Part shown: piece after piece, positions 1 to 9,400 of the stretch | How the letters are laid out: each line of letters opens with the position of its first letter | Position numbering within the stretch: the first letter of the stretch is position 1 | Source: Gracilaria caudata | Lineage: Eukaryota; Rhodophyta; Florideophyceae; Gracilariales; Gracilariaceae | Length of the DNA stretch: 26,141 nt | Assembly (NCBI GenBank): GCA_030374735.1 | Contig: JASCIV010000290.1 | Span: 1-26,141 of the forward strand | Reading direction: 5' to 3' | Program-made: the position numbers and the translations under genes | The notes under the pieces: model-generated | What the model was told of the DNA's origin: nothing | Databases searched by the model: none | The model's input: only the letters and a program-made list of their open reading frames with translations

Positions 1-775
1 GGGCAGAGCAGCGCTGTTTGTTGGCAGGCACAAGAAAGCTGCGGTCCTGACGTCGGCGGTGAAAAAGACAATGATGACGCGGAAGCGAGCACCAGCACTT
101 TGAACAGAAGCGGCTAACGGCGTTTGGTGCGGTGCGTCGGTGTCCACACACGCGTGAAGGAACGAACTCTTTCATATGTATAACCGGATGCAGGCTGCAC
201 AATGGCAACCGCGCGGAATCAACATGCGCCACAATTGCCGTTAAAGCGCTAGAGGTAATAGAGGGTTAAGGCAAATCGGCCACCAGTACTTGGTCGGAGA
301 AATGGGAGCAGACGTGGATCGCACTGTACGACGGTGTACTGTATGTCGGCGACACTTTGTGGCTTGCGACGTGATGAGAGGCGGTGCCAGTACCAACGCG
401 GCAACGAGCGCGCTCAATTGGCGCCTCGCTCATACCGCCTCAAGCGCGCCGTGCGTGCGGTTTCTACTGCTTGGCGAGCACAGGACAGGCTGTCTTTGTT
501 GTTTGTCAGCCACAGTCAACTTTTTACGTGATTGAATTTTGCCCCGCTCACGGCCGCTCGTTGCACTTCGTGCGCTGCTGTACCTGCTTTCACCCCCATT
601 CCCCCACTCTGCTACAGCTGCGCTATTGCCGACAGCAATATCCGTGGGGCCGATGACGTTCACGATTACCCTTGGTACCTCCTTCACCTTCGTCTCTGAC
701 TTCGTCGTCATAACTCTCATCTCTGTCTTGTCGCCGCTGAAACAACACCTTTTGCGCGTCGTTTAGCGACACAAC
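1..775. other. Intergenic / 5' flank of the transporter gene
   Basis: No convincing gene is visible in this left edge. The open frames here are below about 100 codons, overlap one another on both strands, and show no recognisable motif or signal; a 96-codon ATG frame on minus at 430-720 is the longest and looks like chance. The last few hundred bases are pyrimidine-rich on the plus strand and probably hold the promoter and 5' UTR of the transporter gene that begins at 776. No tRNA-like or repeat structure was seen. Confidence 0.5.
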
Positions 776-1873
776 ATGACGGTGGCATCGCTCAGTCCGC
801 AAACCGTTCAACCCGCGCACACCGCGCGCAGGAAACCGCTGCGTCAAGAATGGCAGCTTGTCATCTGTGCGTTGGGCATCTATGTTTGCTACGTGCGATA
901 CGGTGTACTTCAGGAGCGCATTTATTCCAGAGAGTATGGTTGGGCGGCTGAGAAGTTCACCTACTCGTCGTTTCTGGTCGCCGTACAGACCTTCACCAAT
1001 GCGGCAGTGGCGCTTTTGGTGATGTCATTGCCACTGTTTCCTCAACCAGAACAACTACAAGAAAAGCCGCTTCATAACACACGTCGAAGCCGTTTTGGAT
1101 TGGTTGCAGGAGTACCCTTGTTCGATTATGCACTTGTTGCGCTTTCATATCTCTCAGCTATGTTGTTTTCCTTCACGGCTTTGAATCATATGTCGTATCC
1201 CATGCAAGCGTTGGGCAAATCATGCAAGATGATTCCGGTTATGCTTATGGGTGTCGTCATTCGTCGCCATCGCTATTCTCTCCGTGAGTATATTTGCGTC
1301 GCTCTCATATCCATCGGTGTTGCAATGTTTTCGTGGAACTCAAAGAAAGCAGCAAATGCTGAGCCCACTTCCACGCTTGGCTTTGTGCTACTGTTCGCCT
1401 CCTTGTTCATGGATGGAGTAACCGGCCCATTGCAGGAACAGCTGGTTGCGCGTTACAAACCAAGCACGCATCAACTCATGTTTTGGCAGAACTTTTGCTC
1501 CGTGGCATGGTTAGTGGCCGGTCTTATTCTTACCGGCGAAGGAACACGAGCTATCTCATTTGTGCTCCGTCATCCTAATGTAATGATTGATATCATGCAG
1601 TTTTCTCTTGTTTCTGCCTTGGGACAGAATTTCATTTTCTACACGGTGCGAAACTTCAACGCGTTGGTTGTGACAACCATTACTACTACGAGAAAGATGT
1701 TCACCGTGTTGTTGTCCATCTTTCTTTTCAACCATGAGATGGAACCCCGCAAGTGGATTGGGCTTGTTCTTGTGTTTGCGTCCATTTCTTGGGAGGCTGC
1801 TGCGAAGCAACGCGCAAAGAGACTTAAAGCTGAGAGGCAAGCGGCGGAGAATGCTCCAAAGAAGGAACAGTAA
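776..1873 (+). CDS. SLC35B1: ER nucleotide(-sugar) transporter, SLC35B1/Hut1-like (UAA family)
   Basis: This 365-residue polytopic membrane protein belongs to the UAA/SLC35B family of drug/metabolite-superfamily transporters. Family-typical segments are visible in order: a first helix with the motif YVCYVRYGVLQERIY (36-50), GKSCKMIPVMLMGV (147-160), LFMDGVTGPLQEQL (210-223), and TTTRKMFTVLLS (303-314) followed by the last helix. The GKSCK and TTTRK blocks are those of SLC35B1/Hut1 proteins, which exchange nucleotides or UDP-sugars across the ER membrane to feed lumenal glycosylation and chaperones. The protein ends in KKEQ, a textbook KKxx dilysine retrieval signal, which fits ER residence. 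The start at 776 is an ATG with A at -3 and gives a normal family length. No intron is needed. The exact substrate (UDP-glucose, UDP-galactose or ATP/ADP) cannot be read from the sequence; a PAPS transporter of the same family is the alternative. Confidence 0.9.
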   Translation: MTVASLSPQTVQPAHTARRKPLRQEWQLVICALGIYVCYVRYGVLQERIYSREYGWAAEKFTYSSFLVAVQTFTNAAVALLVMSLPLFPQPEQLQEKPLHNTRRSRFGLVAGVPLFDYALVALSYLSAMLFSFTALNHMSYPMQALGKSCKMIPVMLMGVVIRRHRYSLREYICVALISIGVAMFSWNSKKAANAEPTSTLGFVLLFASLFMDGVTGPLQEQLVARYKPSTHQLMFWQNFCSVAWLVAGLILTGEGTRAISFVLRHPNVMIDIMQFSLVSALGQNFIFYTVRNFNALVVTTITTTRKMFTVLLSIFLFNHEMEPRKWIGLVLVFASISWEAAAKQRAKRLKAERQAAENAPKKEQ

Positions 1874-3476
1874 TGTTCACCTCTCTTGGTCGCCCACAGT
1901 CGGCCACATCTTCTCATTCTTATTCAAATCCCCTTTTTTGTTTTCACAACACGTTTCAGACGTCGAAAAGCCCAGTTTTAACAAGCGCCGATTGTGTAAT
2001 ATATGTAACAGATAGGTGTCAAGTTGTTTGCGGACGTTATCATAAACAAGCAGTCGCAGTATCTCCAACAAAATAACGAACTTCCCTTGACACTTTGTTC
2101 TCCCACTCTTTTCTTTTCGGATCCTGTGCAGCAGTTCAAATGTAAGCTATTTTTATACGACAAGGGTAGCCCTCTTATCCCTCTTACCTTTCGTACCTGC
2201 GAGGTTGAGGTCAACCTTGACCACAGCACTGCATTGCTCTTCACGTGGCAGATGCGAAGATACAGTAGCTGAATCGCTGTGCACTCGTGTGACACTCGAA
2301 ACGTTTCTACGGAGATATTGGTTTCACAGAGATACGTTTCCAAATCGCGCAGGTGGTCAGAATCTGCGAATGGAAAGAAGGAAAGAAAGAAAGGAAGAAC
2401 AAAGAAGCAGAAGATGAAACGGAAGATGAAACGCATGTCCGAAACAAAAGTTTCTGCATCATAATGTCTTCTTACGCTCGCCAAAGTTTGACAGATTTCT
2501 CAAGAGTTGGACCCCCAAAAAGCGTCTTACCCTTGGGTACTGCCTGAAACTCCGTTAAAGTTTCTACGGCTGAAAGAAACAAAAAGTGATTCTTTACTTA
2601 GAACTATGACAGCTCTTAATCCAATGTCCAAATATCTCTCTGAAGCACAAACATATCTCACCCATCTGATTCTACATCTATTTCTACACTGTTTCTGTTC
2701 TGCTTTTCATCCTCATCGAGCGGTTCATTTCTACCGTCGGTACCGGTGAGCGGTCGCGAGAATCTAGCAGCTCAGCCGAGCAGTTTCGTTCGACAGCCCA
2801 GGGAACGCTGCGGGCTGACGTGGAAGTGAAAGTGGAAATTGTCAGCGCATTGCAGCAGTTGAAAACAACCGCAAAGAACAACAACACTGGCACATGTCGC
2901 TTTGAACGCAGCCAAGTGATCTATTTCACGTGTTTAACGTGGAAACGGTGGCGAGTCGTGATTGCGTGTTTCTTTTCATCATACAATGGTGCTCGCTCTG
3001 TCGGTAACATCACGCACCGCACCCGAAGTGGCAGCTCAACTGAAGGTTGGAAACGAACGCTCATCGCATCGTGAACCAGCAGCGGTTGTGAGTGAATATA
3101 ACGTAACGAAACAGCGAATGCGCCACTGCGCCAATCTCAATGATCCCATGCGCTTGATTCAACCCCGGTAGGTACGAAGCACCTTCGTGTTTGCCCGGAT
3201 TGGCAGCTCTGTTTCGGGAAATTCCAGGTGACCCGCAAATGCTCCAAATGTGTGATTTTTGGAATGTACCTTTGTACCATGGGCTGCAAGCAAAATCGAG
3301 TATTCAAAACTCGAGTTCAGCCGACAAGTCGTTGCTGTTTCCAGGCCAGCTTTGAAATGGCGCGGTGCACTTCCAAGTCGGTGACATCGTTTGAAAACTC
3401 GGCAACACCAATATTTCACAAGCTTCTGTTTGTACCAGGGTAGTCCATTTCGAGACAAAGAGCAGCTTTATGCATC
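1874..3476. other. Intergenic spacer, 1.6 kb
   Basis: This spacer lies between the transporter and the HAD-type gene. Open frames on both strands are short, mostly begin with non-ATG codons, and match nothing recognisable; the longest (minus, 1978-2484) opens with TTG and is unlikely to be real. The notable content is a homopurine mirror repeat at 2375-2399, a small tandem duplication of a gaagatgaaacg unit just downstream (about 2411-2434), and a repeated gtttctacgg motif near 2302 and 2558. The left part should hold the 3' end of the transporter transcript and the right part the promoter of the next gene. Confidence 0.45.
2375..2399 (+). repeat. Homopurine mirror repeat (H-DNA candidate)
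   Basis: A 25-base run of only A and G reads identically forwards and backwards (mirror, not inverted, symmetry), built from aag, gga and aaag units. It sits inside a longer, almost pure purine stretch (2372-2413). Homopurine mirror repeats are the classical sequence class able to form intramolecular triplex DNA. The symmetry is read directly; any function is inference. Confidence 0.75.
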
Positions 3477-3493
3477 ATGAGTCATCTGGTTAA
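3470..3493 (+). promoter_or_regulatory. Tiny overlapping upstream reading frame at the HAD gene start
   Basis: An ATG 7 bases before the chosen start opens a seven-codon frame (MHHESSG, then TAA) that overlaps the beginning of the HAD-type coding region in another frame. Its context is poor (T at -3), whereas the main ATG at 3477 has A at -3, so leaky scanning to the main start is expected. It may still lower translation. If the transcript starts downstream of 3470 it is irrelevant. Confidence 0.3.
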
Positions 3494-4370
3494 CTTCGAA
3501 GTTTTGGCAGGTCGACTTCAGTCCTCTACGCCAACACCTTTACGCATTGTGCTTGATGTACATGGTGTTCTAGTGCACCGAGCGCCTACAAATCACCCTC
3601 GATCCAAAGCCGCTCGCGAACATCGTACCCCATGGCGTATTTTCCCAAAACGCCAAGCAGTGTGGCTACGACCTTACCTCAGAACTTTTCTATTGGAAAT
3701 TTTTCGCCGACATACCGTTGCGGTCTGGAGTTCAGCGCAAGAAAAAACCATTACTCCAATGTTGGAAGCATTATCAAGAGAGTTTAGAATGTCTCCGTCC
3801 TTATTTGAAAGGTTACATTTTGTATGGCATCGTCCTCGGTGTCGACCAGACCTGCAAACTGGAAAGTATGCGTCCATCAAAAACTTGCGAGACCTCTGGG
3901 AAGACAAGGAACAAGGTGACCAATTCACCTCGCTCAATACTATTCTCGTGGACGATTCTCCGACGAAGACTCGTTTGTTCCCGCTTTCTGCGATAAATGT
4001 GCGAGAGTACAGCCCAGAGAGTTTGCGTTGGCATTTCAACAATGATGACACTTTGCTTTGGCTCATTTTATATCTCGAGTACATCGCAGATCGAGTGGAG
4101 AGAATTGGTAACGTTTTCGACGCTAGAACTGGTGGCCTTCCGTTTACGGAGTTCTGTGTACTCGGAAGGTCTCATGCTTTGTCGAGGACACGACGAAGAG
4201 AGCGTGGCAAGAGCTTGGCATGGGTTTTCCTTGAGGGTATTCAATCTAATTCACCCATCAACACTGGTAGAGAACCCGTCGTTATCGTTGAAACTGAGTC
4301 AGGCGATTTCGTGGAAGAGGCTACTGGCGAGGGTGGATTTACGAGCAGACGCGCTTATAATGCAGCGTGA
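3477..4370 (+). CDS. FCP1/NIF-like HAD-family protein with altered motif I
   Basis: This 297-residue protein has the fold signature of the FCP1-homology (NLI-interacting factor) branch of HAD phosphatases. Motif I is LDVHGVLVH at 26-34, then RPYLRTFLLEIFRR (65-78), motif II VWSSAQ at 83-88, a conserved lysine in YASIKNLRDLW (131-141), and motif III LVDDSP at 157-162 with both acidic residues intact. In canonical members motif I is DxDx(T/V); here the nucleophile Asp27 is kept but the second Asp, the general acid/base, is His29. Some plant and protist relatives carry DxNG at this place, so this is probably a divergent subfamily rather than a damaged gene. The C-terminal ~80 residues are acidic/basic and probably flexible. 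Phosphatase activity, substrate (RNA polymerase II CTD or other) and location are not established. Confidence 0.75.
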   Translation: MSHLVNFEVLAGRLQSSTPTPLRIVLDVHGVLVHRAPTNHPRSKAAREHRTPWRIFPKRQAVWLRPYLRTFLLEIFRRHTVAVWSSAQEKTITPMLEALSREFRMSPSLFERLHFVWHRPRCRPDLQTGKYASIKNLRDLWEDKEQGDQFTSLNTILVDDSPTKTRLFPLSAINVREYSPESLRWHFNNDDTLLWLILYLEYIADRVERIGNVFDARTGGLPFTEFCVLGRSHALSRTRRRERGKSLAWVFLEGIQSNSPINTGREPVVIVETESGDFVEEATGEGGFTSRRAYNAA

Positions 4371-5183
4371 TTCTTAGCATTTGAGTTATACAGTGCACGT
4401 GCGTACACTACGATGCTCTATGCTGTGATGAGAGCCCGAGTGTTACTTTACAGAGGGGCCAATACTGTCACTGGAGCCCATTCGAAAGCTATTGCGGTAT
4501 TGAAGCGCTTTTTGGCATACAAAGCAAGGTTAACTCGTCCCAGAGTCTGAGTCTCAGACTGTACCTTTGAGCTGCTTTGGTTTGCGAACACTGTCAAAAC
4601 TTTGCAAGTCGAAAGCTGCACTACGTGAAAGTTGCTGGGGTTGGGCGAATAGAGTCCATTGTGGAATGCCTCCACTTCTGTGTACAGAGTATATAGACTG
4701 CTTCGCCGTCCTCGAGCGGTGGATGGAGTTGGGACCCATGAAAGTCAGCGCCAGACACAAAACACATCAGAGAAAGGTTGATAGAGACGAAGCTTCCTCA
4801 AGAACAGGTGAGCAATCTGGCAATTAGATATCCTATTCGTCGTGTGTAGTATATGTAGATTGCCCTACTGTAAGGATAGACAAGCCCGTGTTGCATTTCA
4901 AAAACAGCGATGCATCATGATCACCAACAGATTGCTTTTGACGACACTCCGTGGATCGGAGAACTATACAATTCGCGAAATCTTGCTATGCTTCCCTACT
5001 AGCCTAGGGCTCTCACGTCGGCAGCAGTAACATCGCTTAAAGGACTCGACAAGGCGAGAAAATTTGAAAGGACTGTACCTGTGTTTTAATTCCGGGGATG
5101 GTAGACCTACGACTGTGGCACGCGCGGTAACGGCATCGTTGATATACGACCTACAAGGAGCTGGTTCTGGCTATCAGTGAAAG
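4371..5183. other. Intergenic spacer, 0.8 kb
   Basis: This spacer between two plus-strand genes has no credible coding region: the frames are 60-86 codons, overlap on opposite strands and match no family. A CACGTG core occurs near 4396, a common bHLH/bZIP binding core but also frequent by chance. The right side presumably contains the promoter and leader of the WDR82-like gene. Confidence 0.45.
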
Positions 5184-6179
5184 ATGGAATCTGGACGCGA
5201 AGAGCTCACGAACCAAATGGTCAAATCCTTTGAAATGGCCCGAGTTCACCGCGAACATCAACGACCTGTGTCATGTCTTGATACTACTCAAAATGGACTT
5301 CTCGTTGTCTCATCAAGTGCGGATAATAACATCGTTGTGTATGATACTCTGGACGGTTCCGTCAGCGGCAAAATTCCAGTACGAAAGTACGGAGCTGGTG
5401 TAGTTCGATTCGTACAAGACACAAACCCCCCAACTGTTGTCACAGCATCAACTGCTGAAGACAATAAAATTCGTGCCCTCGACATTGAATCTCAACGCTA
5501 CATTCGCTACTTCGATGGCCACGACTCTAAAGTGGTGTCAATTGCTGCCTCGCCAGCTGGTCCTGATTTCATCACATGTTCCGAAGACTCCTATGTTATG
5601 TTATGGGATTGCCGTTCCGAAAGCGCTCTGGGTAGGGTGAAAACAGATGGTACTCCTGTTGTTGCGTACGATCCAAAGGGACTGATATTCGGTTTGGCGT
5701 ACAGGGCAGCAAACTCGAAAACTTTGGTGAAGCTCTACGATGCTCGAAACTACAAAGATGGTCCGTTTCTAGAGTTCCCCTTAAGCAATCCATCAGACTC
5801 CCTTCCTACCTGTCTAAAATTCTCCTCAGATGGGGAGTACTTCTTACTGGTAGACACGGACAGCGAAGCGAAGGTTTCCATCTATGACGCATACAAGGGG
5901 GCCGCCTACCGCACCCTGACAGGTCACAACAATGCCAGAGGCGTTCCTTTGGAGGCGTCTTTCAGCCCCAACTCAGCCTTTATTTCAAGTGGATCAGACG
6001 ACGGATCCATCTATGTTTGGGATTTGCAAGGAGAAAAGGTTCTGCTCAACGTGCCAAGTATTCATGCCACGGCGAGTGCTTGCACAATTTGGAACCCTGT
6101 GTACGCTCTTCTTGTTACAGCTTGTCAGAATGTCGCTTTTTGGCTACCCTCTGAAGACTATCACACAAATGAGTACTAA
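5184..6179 (+). CDS. WDR82: WD40-repeat protein, Swd2/WDR82 family
   Basis: This 331-residue WD40 propeller protein resembles Swd2 (yeast) and WDR82 (animals) along its whole length and has the usual family size. Diagnostic stretches are the N-terminal SFEMARVHREH, RYFDGHDSKVVSI with the following CSEDSYVMLWDCR blade, the VAYDPKGLIFGLAY segment, VKLYDARNYKDGPF, and a late blade SSGSDDGSIYVWDLQ. Swd2/WDR82 is a subunit of the Set1/COMPASS H3K4 methyltransferase and also of complexes with PP1 and the cleavage/polyadenylation machinery that act on RNA polymerase II. The start at 5184 is an ATG placed directly before conserved sequence. No intron is needed. The only uncertainty is whether it serves the COMPASS or the termination complex, or both. 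Confidence 0.93.
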   Translation: MESGREELTNQMVKSFEMARVHREHQRPVSCLDTTQNGLLVVSSSADNNIVVYDTLDGSVSGKIPVRKYGAGVVRFVQDTNPPTVVTASTAEDNKIRALDIESQRYIRYFDGHDSKVVSIAASPAGPDFITCSEDSYVMLWDCRSESALGRVKTDGTPVVAYDPKGLIFGLAYRAANSKTLVKLYDARNYKDGPFLEFPLSNPSDSLPTCLKFSSDGEYFLLVDTDSEAKVSIYDAYKGAAYRTLTGHNNARGVPLEASFSPNSAFISSGSDDGSIYVWDLQGEKVLLNVPSIHATASACTIWNPVYALLVTACQNVAFWLPSEDYHTNEY

Positions 6180-6429
6180 CGTCGGTATTCAATCGAGATG
6201 AACAATGATCTTTTTATAATTGGGTGCCAACGCCCGCGGTAAGTTTCTCACGAGGCAAAAGCTAAGCCATTCAACACAAACTAAGCCATTCGCGGCTAGC
6301 GCGTCCCAACTCTCTCATTGCATCAGATTGCTGAGTATGATACATCACGACCAGCTACCTGAAACAAAAATACGTTGTTTAAAGATGTAGTTTATCTTTC
6401 TATTGACAACGTAAGGACATGTACAAAAG

Positions 6430-9400
6430 TTAGTTTGTGGCCGGTGTGTTTTTCTCAACATAGTCTCTGGCTTGTTTCTTGACATCAGCTTGGTTTTCCT
6501 TAGTTCCAAAGCTCTTCTCGAAGTTAAGCCACTTCTTAAATGCAAATTTCATCTTCTTTGAACTTAGCTCAAGCCGCACCAGACGTTGATAAAGAGCCCG
6601 AACCTGCTCCACGATTTCACTTCGGACATCGCTTTCAGCCTTCGAACACCGTCGTACTTCCATGTCCAGATAAACGTTCCAAAGATCAAGACGTTTCGGA
6701 AAACTTCCGACCAGAGATTCAAAAACCGTACGACCTCGTTCTGGAGAGCCATACTTGTACTCAAACTGGGCAAACTTCGATATGACTGCAATATGTCTCT
6801 GCTTATCCAATGACACTAAAGCACGTTCCAGCGTTTGCCGGGCCGCAGATATATCTCCGTCCATGAACTGACCCTGTCCTTTCGCTATCCAGACATCTTC
6901 AAATCCTTTAAAGCGACGGGTTGCTCTCCGCAAAATTTCCTCTGAAAGACCTTTATTAGATTCTCTTAGAGCAGAGGAAACTCGCAGATGAAATGCCTTC
7001 ACATCTGTCACTCTTTCACATGCTCTGTCGAACACTCGAAGAACGGCGGCATCTCTCTTGACCCCTAAACTGTCGTTCAGCTCCGGATCTTTTGCGTTGA
7101 TCATTCCAAAAGTCGCTTCCAAGTTCACGTAGGCACACCAGACATTCACCCTCTCTGTTTCGGATTCTAAGCTGATCGACTCAAGAGCCCTTTCGGCCAC
7201 ACTACGCGCTTTGTCAATCTGAGACAAACCTAAACAAAATGCCATATATCGTATCCACAGTACAGAGTTGTTTGGATCTCCCAATAATAGTCGTTCATAA
7301 TCTTCTACTGTCTCTGGAGCATCAGGGTTGTTCGCAATCGTTTCTTCACGAGCCCGAATCTCTCTTTCCAGTGCTTCCTTTTCCCTCCTCTTCTCTCGCT
7401 TTTCCCGAGTGCTCTTCTTCGCGTTACTAAGGATCACATCGCTAGACTTCGCACTCTGGCCAATTTCTCTCTTTTCATGGTCATCCTCTTCCGCAGTCAT
7501 TTCTACATCAGGTTGCTCATCAAAGTTGAATACTCGAGATACTTTCAATGTTGGTGCGGAAGATGCGGTATTCTGATCGAACAGCATATTCAGATTTCCA
7601 CCAGGGGTGCTATCGGTGGGTAACTGATCCGCCATCTGGGCAACATTTTCTCGTACATCAGTATCCAAAGAATCTGAACCCTCGCTTTCTTTTTCCACTC
7701 CCTCTGCATCAGATGTCTCTCTGTTTTTCATTTCATCCTCGTTTATCTCGCTTTCGATAATTTCTACCTCACTGGCCCCAGTATCAGCGCTCTTCGCACG
7801 GCGTTTAGCTTTGTCATTTTCGTCCAGGATGGCGGTCACCTCGTCATCATCCATACCGGCTGCTTCGAAATAACAACGTTTCGTCCCAACACTAACTTTG
7901 CCTTTGCGGACCTTGATTACAATCGCAGTAATTCCCTGTCCAACTTCCCATTCGTCGAAGGTGTTACTAACGAAGCGGTCCTGATCGACTTCACTTTTGT
8001 GCAATAAGGCGACTCCACCGTTTTCAATGCTGATCAGAGCACCATATGGCTCAATCTTTCGCACAGTGCCAGTAACTTTCGTCCCTTCTACCAACTCTTG
8101 TTGAGAGACATCCTCAGCAAGTTTCCGACGCGGTCTCTTCCGCAAAGTCATTGACAACTTCGAAGAGCCCGCTTCTGTACTTGATAATTTGCCCTGTACT
8201 AGCTTCCCCACTGGAAAGGTGAGTTTAGGATCCGCAATAAACTCATCAGACAAATCACAGAGCTTCACGTGAGCAGATATCCCTCTTCCAATGCTTATGA
8301 AGCAGCCTTTCTTATCCACGCCTCTGACAAAACCCCGAAGTTCTTGCCCGGCCTTCAGTTTTGCCACAGTGGACTTTGTCACAAGGGCATCTCGAGCCTT
8401 TTGGGCTGATTGCGAAGACCTCATCGTAAGGCATATTGATGGCTTCTTCTGTTCACTAGATTCCTTTGAATCAAGTACTCGACGAACTCGAACAACATCA
8501 CCTTCTTTGAGTTTCTGCAGTTTAAGGACGACATCCTCAAAATCTGAAGAAACATCACAAATGTCCACCAGTCCCCAAGATGTGGATTTTTCTTCTTCTC
8601 TCCGTGCATTCCATGGAATAAGAACTTTAACTCCGTGTCCTGGGATAACATCTCGTACTATGCCAAGAAATTCTTTTTGGCCATCAATGCCATTCTCAGA
8701 TATAGTGCCCTTTAGATGCTTAGAACCTTCTTCGCTTTTCGAAATCATACAGACTACGGGAGTTCCAGGCTTGATATTCACTGCTCGGTCATCGTATAAG
8801 CAGTTGACATCAGATACCGATACCCAAGTGTCTGATCCCACGGTGACCAAAGTGGTATGTTTGTTACTCTTTTCGTCACTGCCAGACTTCTGAAGCCTTG
8901 TTGAAACATGTTGCACAAAACCAAGAACCTTTGCACCTGGTTCTAGCTTAGCGAGCAAAGGAGTCTTGTGAAGTGCCAAGTCAAGAACCATCGGAAGTTT
9001 GTTTTGATTGTCCTCATGCCTTCGAATTCCACAAACATACGCTGGACGGACAAAAGACCCTACCTCAGGTAAACCATATCTAGATGCATACAGCTGTGGC
9101 AAGGGCCCCAGTCGGATCCCATTAAGTTCCTCATCTGATATACTGCCAGTACTTGTCATATGCAAATGACCAACGACGCCAGGTCCGATTCCGACAAACA
9201 CATGTGACAAGAAAGACTTAGTCACCTTTCCTGTAACTTGCATCCCAATTACTCCAGATTCATCTTGTGCTGCAGTAGATTTCAAAATCGAAATGCTGGT
9301 GACGTCAGCTAAGTTCGACGGAACATCCCGATCCTTCCCAGCAATTATTGGTCTTCTTTGCGACGTAGCCCAGTCAATTGCGACTAGATTTCGGTCACTC

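Noticed and set aside
1978..2484. A 168-codon minus-strand frame with a Phe-rich hydrophobic segment
   Set aside because: It starts at TTG, its hydrophobic part is the complement of the purine tract, and nothing else supports a gene.
8291..8893. A 200-codon ATG frame antisense to RRP5
   Set aside because: It lies wholly inside the Rrp5 coding region, whose S1-repeat sequence is unmistakable on the other strand; the antisense product is Ser/Thr/Phe-rich with no motif, as expected from a mirrored frame.
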